A stretch of 64,000 bases of DNA from the NCBI GenBank assembly GCA_963713275.1, contig CAVQLG010000029.1, positions 1 to 64,000 on the forward strand, given 5' to 3'. The position numbers and the translations under genes were made by a program. Below, piece after piece: positions 8,891-19,817 of the stretch (position 1 is the stretch's first letter; every line of letters starts with the position of its first letter). The notes beneath the pieces were generated by a model, which saw only the letters and a list, made by a program, of their open reading frames with translations, had not been told where the DNA came from and ran no database searches. The stretch comes from CAIWHR01 sp963713275 (lineage in GTDB: Bacteria; Pseudomonadota; Gammaproteobacteria; Burkholderiales; Casimicrobiaceae).

Positions 8891-10439
8891 ATGCTTCGCC
8901 TCAGCCTGCCGCCGATCGACAGCGACCCGACCAACGCGCCGGAAACCAAGCCGGCCAAGGTGCGGATCTGGTTGGACGAGCAGCTGCGGCAGCCGTCGCC
9001 GATCGAGGCCGCGCGGGCCATCGGCGATTCGCTGGCCGCGATCAACCGGGTCGCCGTGGGCGATGCCCGCCGGCTGGAGATCGCCGAACTCTACTGGACC
9101 GCCGCGAACACGCTGCTCCCGACGCTGGAGCAGCGTTTCTCGCGCGCGGCCCAGCCGCTCAGCGGCGTCGCGCTCGATGCCGCGAAGGCCGCGCTGACGC
9201 TCGCGAACGAGATGTCGGTCGCCTACAAGCACCTCCTGGTGCGTGAGGCGGCGCGGCGGCTGACCCTCACCGGGCCCCGGCTCCTGCTGGCGCTCGTGCA
9301 CCGCTGCCTGCAGTGCTCGGCACGCATCCTGGTCAACAGCTACCTCGCCTACGCCCCGGTCCCGCCCAAGACCTGGCTCGACGCCCACATCGTCTACGGG
9401 TTTGCCCGGGAACGCGAGCTCACCCAGCTCACGGTCAACGCGGACACGCCCGACATGACGCCGGAGCGGGCGTACCTGCAGACGCTGCTGCTGGCGCTGG
9501 CCAATCCGTATGGGCTGGAGCCGGGCCAGCTCGCGACGGTGGCGCAGTACGTGCAGACGCACTGCCCGCTTGCGAAGCTCACCGACGTCGCTCCGGTGCA
9601 CCGCATGGCCAAGGCGGTGGCGATCGTGCCGATCGGCCACGATTTCCCGCCGTTCTCCGCCAACAAGGGCGGCGCCGTCGAGGGCGGCAAGCTCTACCTC
9701 CTGACCTACGACCTTGCCTTCGAGATCCAGGGCCAGCTGCGCGAGCTCGAGGGTGGCGGTCCCGTGCCGGCCGAGGTCGGGCAAGGGACCCCGGCGCGGG
9801 CGCGCTATGCTCGCGCTGCTGAAGCGGCTGCTGCGGCAGTGGGCGATCCCCCCCGCCCGGCAGTTCAATCGCCTGCCGTCGCGCTCGCGCGTGGTCATGT
9901 GCGCCGGGCTCTCCGGGGTGTGGAAGTACAGCCGTGGCGATCACGGCGGCGCCTCGCAGCCGCCCTCCGGTCTGCCGGAGATGTCGGCGTGCCAGGTGGT
10001 CAACCAGACGCCGGCCGGTTACGCGCTGCGCCAGGCCGACGGCCACCACGCCGCGCTGCGCATCGGTGACCTCATCGCCCTGCGCATCGAAGCCCGGACG
10101 GGATTGCAGGTGGCGATCGTGCGCTGGTTCCGCAACACGTTCAAGGGCAGCGGGCTCGAGTTCGGCTGCGAGCTCTTGTCCGAGGCGCCGGAGGCCGCCG
10201 CGGCCGTGGCCGAGAACGCGCCTCCCGGCTCGCTCGCTCCCGTCGTCGTGCTGCCGGAGGACCGCGCCCCCGCGGGAGCCGCCAACGTGCCACCGCAGAT
10301 CATCGTCCCGGCCGGCGTTTTCCAGCTCGAGCAGGGAATCGCGCTGCGCCGCGGCGAGAACTCCGGGTTCGTCGTCCTGACCAAACTGGTCGAACAGGGC
10401 CCCGGCTTCGAGCTCTACGAGTACGTCCCGGTAGGGTGA
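8891..10439 (+). CDS. PilZ-like domain protein (one frameshift)
   Basis: About 515 residues across a one-base frame change near 9790. The N-terminal two thirds are helical, without a catalytic motif I recognise (AYKHLLVREAARR, PPKTWLDAHIVYGFAREREL). The C-terminal part, from CQVVNQTPAGYALR to GLEFGCELL, resembles a PilZ-type beta-barrel, a fold that often binds cyclic di-GMP, but the RxxxR signature is not clear. Homologous sequence resumes directly in the new frame (MLALLKRLLRQWAIPPARQF), pointing to an error rather than two genes. A tacaat box at 8862-8867 is a probable -10. Confidence 0.6.
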
Positions 10440-10445
10440 GGCGCC

Positions 10446-10832
10446 GTGCGGACCGGCGCGCCACCCGCAGGCGACCGACCCCGCACCGCCGCGGGAGGAC
10501 GCTGGTTGCGCGTCGCCGTCGTCGCGAGCGGCGCGCTCGCGCTGCTCGCAGCGCTGTGGGAACTCTGGCTTGCCCCGCTTCGCCCCGGCGGGTCGTGGCT
10601 CGCGCTGAAGGCGTTGCCGCTGCTGCTGCTGTGGCCCGCCGTCGCTCGTGGCGCGGTGAAGCCACGCCAGTACCTGGGCTTGCTGCTGCTGCCTTACTTC
10701 GCCGAGGGCGTCGTGCGCGCCGCGACGGAGCCTGCGCGCCACGCGCTGGTCGCGGCCACGGCCGCGGCACTCGCGGCGCTCGCCTTCACCGCCCTGGTGC
10801 TGTCGTTTCGCGCCGAACGCCGCCCGCGCTGA
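10446..10832 (+). CDS. DUF2069 inner-membrane protein
   Basis: 128 residues with a basic N-terminus and about four hydrophobic helices; the stretch LKALPLLLLWPAVARG and LLPYFAEGVVRA is the hallmark of DUF2069. Function unknown. GTG start six bases after the PilZ-like gene, so probably co-transcribed with it. Confidence 0.75.
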   Translation: MRTGAPPAGDRPRTAAGGRWLRVAVVASGALALLAALWELWLAPLRPGGSWLALKALPLLLLWPAVARGAVKPRQYLGLLLLPYFAEGVVRAATEPARHALVAATAAALAALAFTALVLSFRAERRPR

Positions 10833-10858
10833 CGGGCGCGCACCGCCGCTTGGCCCGT

Positions 10859-11813
10859 TCAGTCGTCCGCGGCGGCGCCGGCCCGCGTCGGGCCCGAGAG
10901 TCCCTTGGGCAGCGGAAAGACGACGTGCTCCGGGATGCCTTCGAGTTCGCGCACCGACTCGGCGCCGAGCCGGCGCAGGCGCGCGAGCACTTCCCGCACC
11001 AGCACGTCGGGCGCCGACGCGCCCGCGGTCACGCCGACCCGGCGCCGGCCGGCGAGCCACGCCGGATCGAGCTCGTCGGCCCGGTCGACCATGTACGCCG
11101 GCGTGCCGCGGGTGGCCGCCACTTCCCGCAGGCGGTTGGAGTTCGAGCTGTTCGGACTGCCGACAACGATGACGACGTCGACCTCGCGGGTCATGACCTT
11201 CACCGCATCCTGCCGGTTCTGCGTCGCGTAGCAGATGTCGTCCTTCCTTGGGCCGACGATGTCCGGATAGCGCGCCTTGAGCGCCGCGACGATCTCGCCG
11301 GCATCGTCCACCGACAGCGTCGTCTGCGTCACGTAAGACGAGCGGCACCGATGCGGCCACGGTGAGCCGGGCGACGTCCGCGACCGACTCGACGAGGTGG
11401 ATGCCGCCGTCGCTCTGGCCCATCGTGCCCTCGACCTCCGGGTGGCCGGCGTGGCCGATCATCACGATCTCGCGCCCCTGTTCGCGCATCTTCGCGACCT
11501 CGACGTGAACCTTGGTGACCAGCGGGCAGGTCGCGTCGAACACGCGCAACCCGCGCGCCTCGGCGTCCGCGCGCACGGCGCGGGACACGCCGTGGGCCGA
11601 GAAGATCACCGTACTGCCCGGAGGAACCGCCGCGAGATCGTCGACGAAGATCGCCCCCTTGGCCTTGAGATCGTCGACGACGAAGCGGTTGTGCACGACC
11701 TCGTGGCGCACGTAGATCGGAGCGCCGAACCGGTGCAGCGCCTCTTCGACGATCGCGATCGCCCGGTCGACGCCGGCGCAGAAACCGCGGGGGTTGGCCA
11801 GCACGACGTCCAT
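10859..11813 (-). CDS. ispH: 4-hydroxy-3-methylbut-2-enyl diphosphate reductase (one frameshift)
   Basis: Last enzyme of the MEP isoprenoid pathway, a [4Fe-4S] protein making IPP and DMAPP from HMBPP. All three cluster cysteines are visible: NPRGFCAGVDRA at the N-terminus, FDATCPLVTKVH, and DDICYATQNRQDA; the substrate loop VVGSPNSSNSNRL is present. One extra base near 11333 breaks the frame between residue ~158 and SYVTQTTLSVDDAG; corrected length is 317 residues. As the pathway is essential, an error is likelier than inactivation. The start shares one base with the lspA stop (TGATG). The fkpB/slpA gene often found between lspA and ispH is absent. Confidence 0.9.
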
Positions 11814-12352
11814 CAGCGCTCCTTTGCCCGCGGCGGGGGCGCGGCGGTGCGCCGCTGGCGAAAGCTGTCCAGGATGAGGAGCGCCGCGCCGACCGTGATC
11901 GCCGAGTCCGCCACGTTGAACGCCGGATAGAACCATCCGGCGTAGTGGAAGAGCAGGAAGTCGACGACCTTGCCCAGCGCCAGGCGGTCGATCAGGTTGC
12001 CCAGCGCCCCGCCGAGGATGAGCGCCAGGCCGAGGCAGTAGACGCGATCGCCGCCCCGCCGCAGCAGAGCGCCGATCACCGCCACGGCGACGATCGCGAT
12101 GGCGGCGAAGAGCCAGCGCTGCCACCCGCCCGCCCCGGCAAGGAAGCTGAACGCGGCGCCGGTGTTGAACGCGAGCACGAGACTGAAGAACGCGGTGACC
12201 GGCAACTCCTCGCCCGGACGGAAGCGCTCCAGGACGAGCGCCTTGCTCGCCTGGTCGAGCGCCACGACCACGGCGGCGAGCGCGAGCCAGCGCCAGGAGC
12301 CGGAGGCCGCCCCGGACTGCCGCGCAGCGACGTCTTGATTCGTCTCGGGCAC
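11813..12352 (-). CDS. lspA: Lipoprotein signal peptidase II
   Basis: 179 residues with four membrane helices. The two catalytic aspartate regions of A8 peptidases are present: LGNLIDRLALGKVVDF and FNVADSAI, plus the conserved FNTGAAFSFL. It cleaves signal peptides from diacylglyceryl-modified prolipoproteins in the inner membrane. I take GTG 12352 as the start because it gives a 17-residue cytoplasmic lead-in and follows the ileS stop by 14 bases. Confidence 0.93.
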   Translation of the reverse strand: MPETNQDVAARQSGAASGSWRWLALAAVVVALDQASKALVLERFRPGEELPVTAFFSLVLAFNTGAAFSFLAGAGGWQRWLFAAIAIVAVAVIGALLRRGGDRVYCLGLALILGGALGNLIDRLALGKVVDFLLFHYAGWFYPAFNVADSAITVGAALLILDSFRQRRTAAPPPRAKER

Positions 12353-12366
12353 GCCGGGAGGGGCCG

Positions 12367-15213
12367 TCAGGCGAAGCGGCGGGGTTCCCCGACCCCGAAC
12401 AGGTTGGCCGTGCAGCGCCCGCACAGCGTCGGATGCGCCGGATCGTGCCCCACGTCGGCGCGGTGGTGCCAGCAGCGCGCGCACTTGGCCGCGGACGCCG
12501 GCTGCACGGTGATCGCCGGCGCGGCCCCCGCCTGCACGTGCGCCGCCGAAGTGATCAGCACCAGACGCAGGTCGTCGCCGAGGCTCGCAAGCGCCGCGTA
12601 GTCGGCCCCGGTCGCGGTGATCGTCACCTGCGCCTGCAGCGACGAGCCGATGCGCCCCTGCTGGCGCAGGGCTTCGAGCTCCCGCAGCACGTGGGCCCGG
12701 ACCGCGAGGATCCGCGCCCACTTGGCGGCGAGCGCCGGCGCATCCTCCTGCTCCGGCGGTACGTCGGTCCAGACGCCGCAGAACACCGACGGCGACTGCG
12801 GGTGAACGACGGCCCAGGCTTCCTCGGCGGTGAACGACAGGATCGGCGCCATCAGCGCGAGCAGGAGGTCGCGGATCTGGCACAGCGCGGTCTGCGCCGA
12901 GCGCCTGGCACGCGAGTCGCGGCCCGCCGTGTACAGCCGGTCCTTGAGCACGTCGAGATAGAAGCCGCCCAGGTCCTCGGAACAGTAGGTCTGCAGCCGC
13001 TGGACCACCGTGTGGAACTCGTAGCGCGCGTAGTCGGCGCGGATCGCGTCGGCCACCGAGCGCGCCGCGACCAGCGCGTAGCGGTCGATCTCGAGTAGCT
13101 CGGCGATCGGCACCGCGTGCTGCCCGGGGTCGAAGTCCGCGGTGTTGGCGAGCAGGAAGCGCAGCGTGTTGCGGATGCGCCGGTAGCTCTCGACCACGCG
13201 CTTCAGGATCTCCTCGGAGATCGCCATGTCGCCCGAGTAGTCGGTCGCGGCGACCCACAGGCGCAGGATCTCGGCGCCGAGGGTCTCCGACGCCTTCTGC
13301 GGCGAGACGACGTTACCCTTGGACTTCGACATCTTCTTGCCGGCCCCGTCGACGACGAAGCCATGCGTGAGCAGCGCCTTGTAGGGCGGCACGCCGTTGA
13401 GCATGCACGACACCAGCAGCGACGAGTGGAACCAGCCGCGGTGCTGGTCGGAGCCCTCGAGGTAGAGATCCGCGGGAAACCCGGTCTCGCGCGCGTGCGA
13501 GCCGGCGCCGCTCTCGCGGCCCCGCGGCCCGCCCATCACCGTCTCGTGCGTCGAGCCCGAGTCGAACCAGACGTCGAGCGTGTCGCCGAGCTTGCGGTAG
13601 CGCCCCGCGTCGACGCCGAAGTCCTCGCTGCTCGCGCGGAACCACGCCTCGATGCCGCCGCGCTCGACCATGCTCGCCGCACGCTCGAGCAGCGCCGGGG
13701 TGTCGGGGTGCAACTCGTCGGTGGCGCGGTCCACGAAGAACGGCAGCGGCACGCCCCACTGCCGCTGCCGCGACAGCGTCCAGTCCGGCCGGTTGGCGAT
13801 CATCCCGTACAGCCGCGCCTTGCCCCAGGAGGGATAGAACGCCGTCGCCTCGATGCCGGCGAGCGCGGTCGCGCGCAGCGTCCGCGCAGGCTTCGCGCCC
13901 TGGCGGCCGGGTGCCTCGTCCATCGCGGCGAACCACTGCGTCGTCGCCCGGTAGATGACCGGCGTCTTGTGCCGCCAGCAGTGCATGTAGCTGTGCGTGA
14001 TCTTCTCCGCGTGCAGCAGCGAACCACCCTCGCGCATCTTGTCGACGATCAGCGGGTTCGCCTTCCAGACGTTCATGCCGCCGAAGAACGGCAGGCTGTC
14101 GGCGTAGCGGCCGTCGCCCTCAACCGGGTTCAGGATCTCCTCGTCGGGCATGCCGTAGCTGCGGCAGGAGACGAAGTCCTCGATGCCGTAGGCGGGCGCC
14201 GAATGCACGATGCCCGTGCCGGTCTCCAGCGCCACGTAGTCGCCGAGGTACACGGGCGCCGCGCGGTTGTAGAACGGATGCCGGAAGCGGATGTACTCGA
14301 GCGCCGCGCCGCGCGTCGTCGCGACCGTGCGGCCGGCAAGGCCGTAGCGCGCGAGGCAGGCAGCGACGAGTTCCACGGCGAGCACGAGGTGGCCGCGCTC
14401 GGTCGCGACCAGCGCGTACTCGAACTCCGGGTGCGCGTTCAACGCCTGGTTGGCCGGAATCGTCCACGGCGTCGTCGTCCAGATCACCGCCAGCACCGCG
14501 CCCACCGGCAGCGCGGGCAGGCCGAACGCCTGGGCGAGTCGCCCGCGCTCGGCGTCGTCCAGCGGAAAACCGACGTCGATCGCGATGTCCTGCCGGTCCT
14601 CGTACTCGACCTCGGCCTCGGCCAGCGCGCTGCCGCAGTCGAAGCACCAGTTGACGGGCTTCAGGCCCCGGTACAGGTAGCCCTTCTCCAGGAGCTTGCC
14701 GAGCGTGCGGATCTCGTCGGCCTCGCTCTTGAACGCCATCGTCGTGTACGGGTTGTCCCAGTCGCCGAGGACGCCCAGGCGCTCGAAATCGGCCTTCTGC
14801 TGGACGATCTGCCCGGCCGCGTAGGCGCGGCACAATCGCTGCGTCTCGTCGACCGGAAGGTGCTTGCCGTGCGTCTTCTCGATCTGCACCTCGATCGGCA
14901 TTCCGTGGCAGTCCCAGCCGGGGACGTACGGCGCGTCGTAGCCGTCCAGCGTCCGGCTCTTGACGATGATGTCCTTGAGGATCTTGTTGAACGCGTGCCC
15001 GATGTGCAGGTCGCCGTTGGCGTAGGGCGGACCGTCGTGCAGCACGAAGCGCGGGCGGCCCCGCGCCGCCGCACGGATGGCCGCGTAGACGCCGCGCTCG
15101 CGAAAGCCCCGAACCCACGCCGGCTCGCGCCGGGCAAGGTCGCCGCGCATCGGGAACGGCGTGTCCGGCAGGTTGAGGGTGGACTTGTAGTCGGTCTTGC
15201 TGGGTTCGGCCAT
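12367..15213 (-). CDS. ileS: Isoleucyl-tRNA synthetase
   Basis: 948 residues, full length and frame intact. Class I signatures HIGHAFNK (near residue 71) and KMSKSKGN near 632 are present, with the CP1 editing domain between them and a C-terminal zinc-binding module (CARCWHHR and CGRCTAN). The cluster ribF-ileS-lspA-ispH is the usual proteobacterial arrangement. The long open frame on the opposite strand is a composition shadow. Confidence 0.97.
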   Translation of the reverse strand: MAEPSKTDYKSTLNLPDTPFPMRGDLARREPAWVRGFRERGVYAAIRAAARGRPRFVLHDGPPYANGDLHIGHAFNKILKDIIVKSRTLDGYDAPYVPGWDCHGMPIEVQIEKTHGKHLPVDETQRLCRAYAAGQIVQQKADFERLGVLGDWDNPYTTMAFKSEADEIRTLGKLLEKGYLYRGLKPVNWCFDCGSALAEAEVEYEDRQDIAIDVGFPLDDAERGRLAQAFGLPALPVGAVLAVIWTTTPWTIPANQALNAHPEFEYALVATERGHLVLAVELVAACLARYGLAGRTVATTRGAALEYIRFRHPFYNRAAPVYLGDYVALETGTGIVHSAPAYGIEDFVSCRSYGMPDEEILNPVEGDGRYADSLPFFGGMNVWKANPLIVDKMREGGSLLHAEKITHSYMHCWRHKTPVIYRATTQWFAAMDEAPGRQGAKPARTLRATALAGIEATAFYPSWGKARLYGMIANRPDWTLSRQRQWGVPLPFFVDRATDELHPDTPALLERAASMVERGGIEAWFRASSEDFGVDAGRYRKLGDTLDVWFDSGSTHETVMGGPRGRESGAGSHARETGFPADLYLEGSDQHRGWFHSSLLVSCMLNGVPPYKALLTHGFVVDGAGKKMSKSKGNVVSPQKASETLGAEILRLWVAATDYSGDMAISEEILKRVVESYRRIRNTLRFLLANTADFDPGQHAVPIAELLEIDRYALVAARSVADAIRADYARYEFHTVVQRLQTYCSEDLGGFYLDVLKDRLYTAGRDSRARRSAQTALCQIRDLLLALMAPILSFTAEEAWAVVHPQSPSVFCGVWTDVPPEQEDAPALAAKWARILAVRAHVLRELEALRQQGRIGSSLQAQVTITATGADYAALASLGDDLRLVLITSAAHVQAGAAPAITVQPASAAKCARCWHHRADVGHDPAHPTLCGRCTANLFGVGEPRRFA

Positions 15214-15244
15214 CGCGTGATTGCGTTGCGGTTGCGTTGCGGAT

Positions 15245-16207
15245 TCAGGCGCGCGCGGCCAGCGCGGCGCCGCCGCCGGGCCGCGGCGGCGAGCAGCGGG
15301 CGAAGAACTCGCGCGCCCTCTGGACGTCGCGCCGGATCTGCCGGGTCAGCGCGTGCAGGTCGGGATAGCGCGCCTCGTCGCGGATCTTGTGCAGGAACTC
15401 GACATCGATGCGCCGGCCGTAGATGTCGGCGTCGAAGTCGAAGATGTAGACCTCCAGCAGCGGCTCGCCGCCCTGCGTCACGGTCGGCCGCACGCCGAGG
15501 CTCGCCACGGCCTCGCGCGGCGCGGCGGCAAGCCCGTGCACGCGGACCGCGTAGATCCCCGTCAGCGGCGGCAGCCGGCGCAGGCGCAGGTTGGCGGTCG
15601 GGAACCCGAGCGTGCGACCCAGCTTGGCCCCGTGGGCAACCCGTCCGCCGATCGCATAGGGGCGCCCCAGCAGCCGCGCGGCGCGCGCGAAGTCCGCCTC
15701 GCCCAGCGCGTCGCGCACCGCCGACGACGACGCGCGGTCGCCGTCGACGCAGACGCTGCGCATCGCCTCGACGCTGAACCGCTGCGCCAGCGTCCGCAGC
15801 GCGGCGGCGTCGCCGGCGCGGCCGCGGCCGAAGCGGAAGTCGTCGCCGACCAGCACCCAGCGCGCCCCCAGCCGGAGGGTAAGGATCTCGTCCACGAAAT
15901 CCCGCGGCGTGTGCGCGGCGAACTGGCTGTCGAAGCGCACGATGTACGTCCGCGCGACACCCAGCGCCGCGAAGCGCTCGAGCTTGGTGCGCAGCGACGC
16001 GAGCCGCGGCGGCGCCGACGCGGGGGCGAAGAACTCGCGCGGGTGGGGATCGAAGGTCAGCACCGCAGGGGGCAGCCCGAGGTCCTCCGCGGCCTCGATG
16101 AGCCGCGAGAGCATCGCCTGATGGCCGCGATGCACGCCGTCGAAATTGCCGATGGTCAGCGCGACAGGGCCGTCGGCCGACGCAGGCAGGCCGCGATACA
16201 CCCGCAT
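15245..16207 (-). CDS. ribF: Bifunctional riboflavin kinase/FAD synthetase
   Basis: 320 residues from ATG 16207 (an in-frame ATG at 16237 would add ten). The N-terminal nucleotidyltransferase domain shows TIGNFDGVHRGHQAM and VGDDFRFGRGRAGD; the C-terminal kinase shows GRTLGFPTANLRL and GVRPTV. It converts riboflavin to FMN and FAD. First gene of the ribF-ileS-lspA-ispH group. Confidence 0.95.
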   Translation of the reverse strand: MRVYRGLPASADGPVALTIGNFDGVHRGHQAMLSRLIEAAEDLGLPPAVLTFDPHPREFFAPASAPPRLASLRTKLERFAALGVARTYIVRFDSQFAAHTPRDFVDEILTLRLGARWVLVGDDFRFGRGRAGDAAALRTLAQRFSVEAMRSVCVDGDRASSSAVRDALGEADFARAARLLGRPYAIGGRVAHGAKLGRTLGFPTANLRLRRLPPLTGIYAVRVHGLAAAPREAVASLGVRPTVTQGGEPLLEVYIFDFDADIYGRRIDVEFLHKIRDEARYPDLHALTRQIRRDVQRAREFFARCSPPRPGGGAALAARA

Positions 16208-16359
16208 GGGATTGCCCGTTCGCGTGGGTTCGTTCAAGGAAAACTGTGCATTTTAGCGGATTCGCGCGCACTGGTGCGGCCGCTCCACGGACGGTCCGCG
16301 GTCACGGCTGCGCGGACCCGCCGGCGGCGCGGCCGGCGCGGGCCCCGAAGGCACGGGGG

Positions 16360-19300
16360 TCAGCCCGCGAAATCCCAGGCCCGCCAGCCGTCGAGCCGGG
16401 GATAGAAGAGCGCCAGCCGCACCGGTCGGGACTCGAGCCGGCGCACGACGCGCGCGTAGCGTTCGAGCTGGTCGCGGTAGCGCTCGACTTCCGCATCGAG
16501 GAAGGCGTCGCGGTCCGCGCCCTCGTGCGCCCCCGTCTTGAAGTCGACGATCCAGCGCCGGCCTTCGGCGACGAAACTGCGATCGATCACGATGTGGACG
16601 AGCTCGCCGTCCCGCGTGTCGACGCCGGCGAGCGCCCATTCGCTCGCAGCCTCCGGGTGCTCGGGCGCGAACAGCCAGCGTCCCCGCTCGCTTTCCAGCA
16701 CGCCCAGGATGGCCGCCTCCAGCGCCGACGCCGCGGCGGCGAGCCCGGCCGCGTCGACGCCCTCGACCGCGAGCTCCTGGCGCAGGCGCCGGCGTTCGCG
16801 CGCCACCCGCGCGGGATCCCAGCGCGCGAGGCCTTCCCGCGCGATCTGGGCGTAGACGCGGTGGGCGACGACGCCGACGTGGCGCGCCGCCGCCGCCGCC
16901 CAGTCGAACGGCACGCGCGCCCCTGGCGCGGACGCGGGCGTGGCCGGCGCCGTTGCCGCGAGCCTCGCCGCAGGCACCGTGGGCGCCCAGTCCGCCGGAA
17001 GGCGGAGGAGCGAGGGCGGTGTGGGCTGCGCGGCCCGTGCCGGCGCCGCGCCGGCGGCGGGTGGCGCGGGCAGGTGTGCCGCCAGGCCCGGCCACAGCTT
17101 GGCCAGCGCGGACCCGGCGGGCGGCGGGCGCCACCCCCCATCGCCGTTGTCACGCGCGTCCGGTACGGCGACGCCGATGAGTCGCAGGCGACGGCGCGCG
17201 CGGGTGCAGCCGACGTAGAGCAGCCGACCGAGCTCGGCGTCGGACTCGCGGGCGTCCAGCGCCACCAGGTAGTCGTACACCGGGTCGACCTCGCCTCCGC
17301 GCCGACGCGACGGCGCCAGCAGCAACCCCTGGGGGCGACGGCGCCAGAGCAGTAACGGCCGGTCGCCGCGCGGTGGCCGCCGGGCGAGGCCGGGCATGAC
17401 AACCACGTCGAACTGGAGCCCCTTGGCCCGGTGCAGCGTCATCACCTGGACGGCCGCGGGCTCGGCCGCGGAAGGCACCCTGTTCGCGTGCAGAGCGCCC
17501 AGCTCGTCGACGAACGCGTCCCAGTCGGCGACCTCGCCGGCACGCTCGTGGCGCGCCAGCAGCCCGAAGAACGCTTCCGCCGCATCGAGATCCTCGGCGC
17601 TGGACAGCGCCGCCGGACCGCCGAGGGCGAGCCACGCCCCGCGCACCCTTCGGGAGAGCGGCCATCGCCCCGCCGTGCGCAGCGCCGCACCAAACGCCGC
17701 GGCGACCCGATCGAGGCGGCGCTCCCCTGCAGGCGTGAGCCCGGCCACGCGCCATGCCCCGCCGCGCAGCAGCGCGGGCAGGAACTCGTTCGCCTCGGCC
17801 ACGGCAAAGAGGTCGGGGAGCGCGAGGCCGCAGCACGGCGAGCGCAGCAGGGCCAGCCAGGCGAGCCGGTCGGCAGGCTGCGACAGGGCATGCGTGAGCG
17901 AGACCAGGTCGCGGATCGCGGATCGCTCGGCCAGCGTGTCGAGCTCCACCGCGTGGATCGGAATCCCGGCAGCGGCCAGCGCCGGCAGCACGGCGGCAAG
18001 GTGGGCGCGCGAGCGCACGAGCACCGCGACGTCGCCGGCGCCGTCGGCCTGCGCGCTGCGGACGGCAGCGACGACGGCAGCGGCTTCGGCCGCGTCGTCG
18101 GCGACCAGTTCCAGCGTGGCGGCGGGTGCGTCCGTTGGCGGCTGCTGCGCCACCGCCGAGGCGAATCCGACCGCACCCAGCCAGGGATCGTCGCGCGCAC
18201 CGAGCACGGCCGGGAACACCGTGTTCACCCAGTCGACGAGACCGGCGTGGGAGCGGAAGTTGCGCCGCAGCCGCAGCGGCGCCAGCGGCACGCCGCCGAT
18301 GCGTCCGGCCGCCTGCGCCTCGACGAACAGCCGCACCTCCGCCGCCCGGAACCGATAGATCGACTGCATCGGATCGCCGACGGCGAACAGCGTCCGGCCA
18401 TCGCCCGGAACCCAGCCGGCGGTGAGGCGCGTGACAAGCTCCAGCTGGACGAAGGAGGTGTCCTGGAACTCGTCGAGCAGCAGGTGGGCGACCGACTGGT
18501 CGAGCCGCAGCAGCAGCGCCTCCGGGTCGTCGCCGGCGCCCAGCGCCGCGAGCGCCGCGAGGGTGGCTTGCGTGAAATCGATGCACCGCTCGGCACTGAA
18601 AGCGAGCAGCAGGCGCGACGCGACCTGCGGCAGCACGGCGAGCACGGTGTCGACGAGCGCCCATGCGTCGTCGCCGTAGGCCACCGGCGGCAACGCCCGG
18701 ACGGCGCCGAGCGCGGCCGCGAGACCGGGCGTGGCCGCCGCTTCGGCGAGCACCGCCTCCATCGCGGCCTTGCGCGCCGCGCGGTCGCGCGCACCCGGCC
18801 CGGTGCCCTTGGCCGGAAAGCCCGACTTGCGTGTCGATCCGGCTTCGGAATCGCGCCTCGCTCTTCACGAGCAGCCATTCCGCGAGTGCCTGCCAGTCGG
18901 CGAGCGACGCGGCGGCGGCCGGCGGGCGCCCGCCGGCAGCGCCCACCCGCCGCAGCGCCGAGGCTCGCGCGGTGTCCTCGAGCTGGTCGGCGGCATAGAC
19001 CGCGAGCGCAGCCAGCGCCCCCGCCAGCGCAGGCGGAAAGGCCTCGCCCGCCGCCGCGAGCTCGCCTTCGACCTCGGCGGCAAGCGCCGCCTCGAGCGCC
19101 TGCCGCGTCCTGCCGCCGCGGTCGAGCAGCACGGGCAGCCACTGCTCGCGCCGCGCGAGCAGCCCGGCCAGCAGGTCCGCCAGGCGCGCAGCGTCGTTGT
19201 CGACGTGCGCGAGGAGCCGGCGCCAGTGCGCGTCGGCGGGCCCGGCGTCGGCCAGCGCGTCGTGCACCGCGCTGCGGTACAGCGCGTCGGGCCGCTCGAC

Positions 19301-19816
19301 GTAGCGCGGCGCGCCTCCGAGCTTCGCCGTCAGCGGCGCCTGCCCCGCCAAGCCGGCGCAGTACGCGTCGATGGTCGCGATCGCCAGCCGCGCCGGATGG
19401 TGCGCGAGCTGCCAGCCCTGCTGCGCGTCGCGCGCAAGCGCGCGCTTCGCCAGCTCGCGCGTTCGCTGCGCGTGCTCCCCCGCGACGGGCGCGCCGGTTT
19501 GTGCCTCGCGCAGCGCGGCGAGGACGCGCTCACGCATCTCGCCCGCCGCCTTGCGCGTGAACGTCATCGCCACGATCGCCTCGGGGCGCTCGACGGTCGC
19601 GAGCAGCGCGAGATAGCGCTGGATCAGGAGTTCGGTCTTGCCCGACCCCGCCGGCGCCTGGACGAGAAACGAGCGGGTCACGTCGAGCGCGGCGTGCCGC
19701 GCGCGGTCGTCCTCGGCGAGGAGCGCGCGCGACGCGACGGTCGATCCGGCCTCGGCAGGACGCCGCGCCTGCCGGACGCCGCGGGCGGGATCCGGGGGGC
19801 TCGCGTTCGCGCTCAA
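16360..19816 (-). CDS. UvrD/AddA-like helicase-nuclease (one frameshift)
   Basis: About 1151 residues over one extra base near 18830. Superfamily 1 helicase motifs: Walker A QAPAGSGKTELL near residue 50, LLLDEFQDTSFVQLEL (motif II), FAVGDPMQSIYRFR (motif III) and VMTLHRAKGLQFD (motif V). The C-terminus carries a PD-(D/E)XK nuclease core, WIVDFKTG. This matches the AddA/RecB-like subunit that processes double-strand breaks for recombination. Start is TTG 19816, one base after the partner's stop, with gaggggg upstream. The frame resumes exactly (GFPAKGTGPGARDRA), so I treat the break as an error. Confidence 0.88.
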
Positions 19817-19817
19817 T

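Noticed and set aside
13117..15777. 886-codon open frame on the plus strand
   Set aside because: Antisense to ileS with no recognisable motif.
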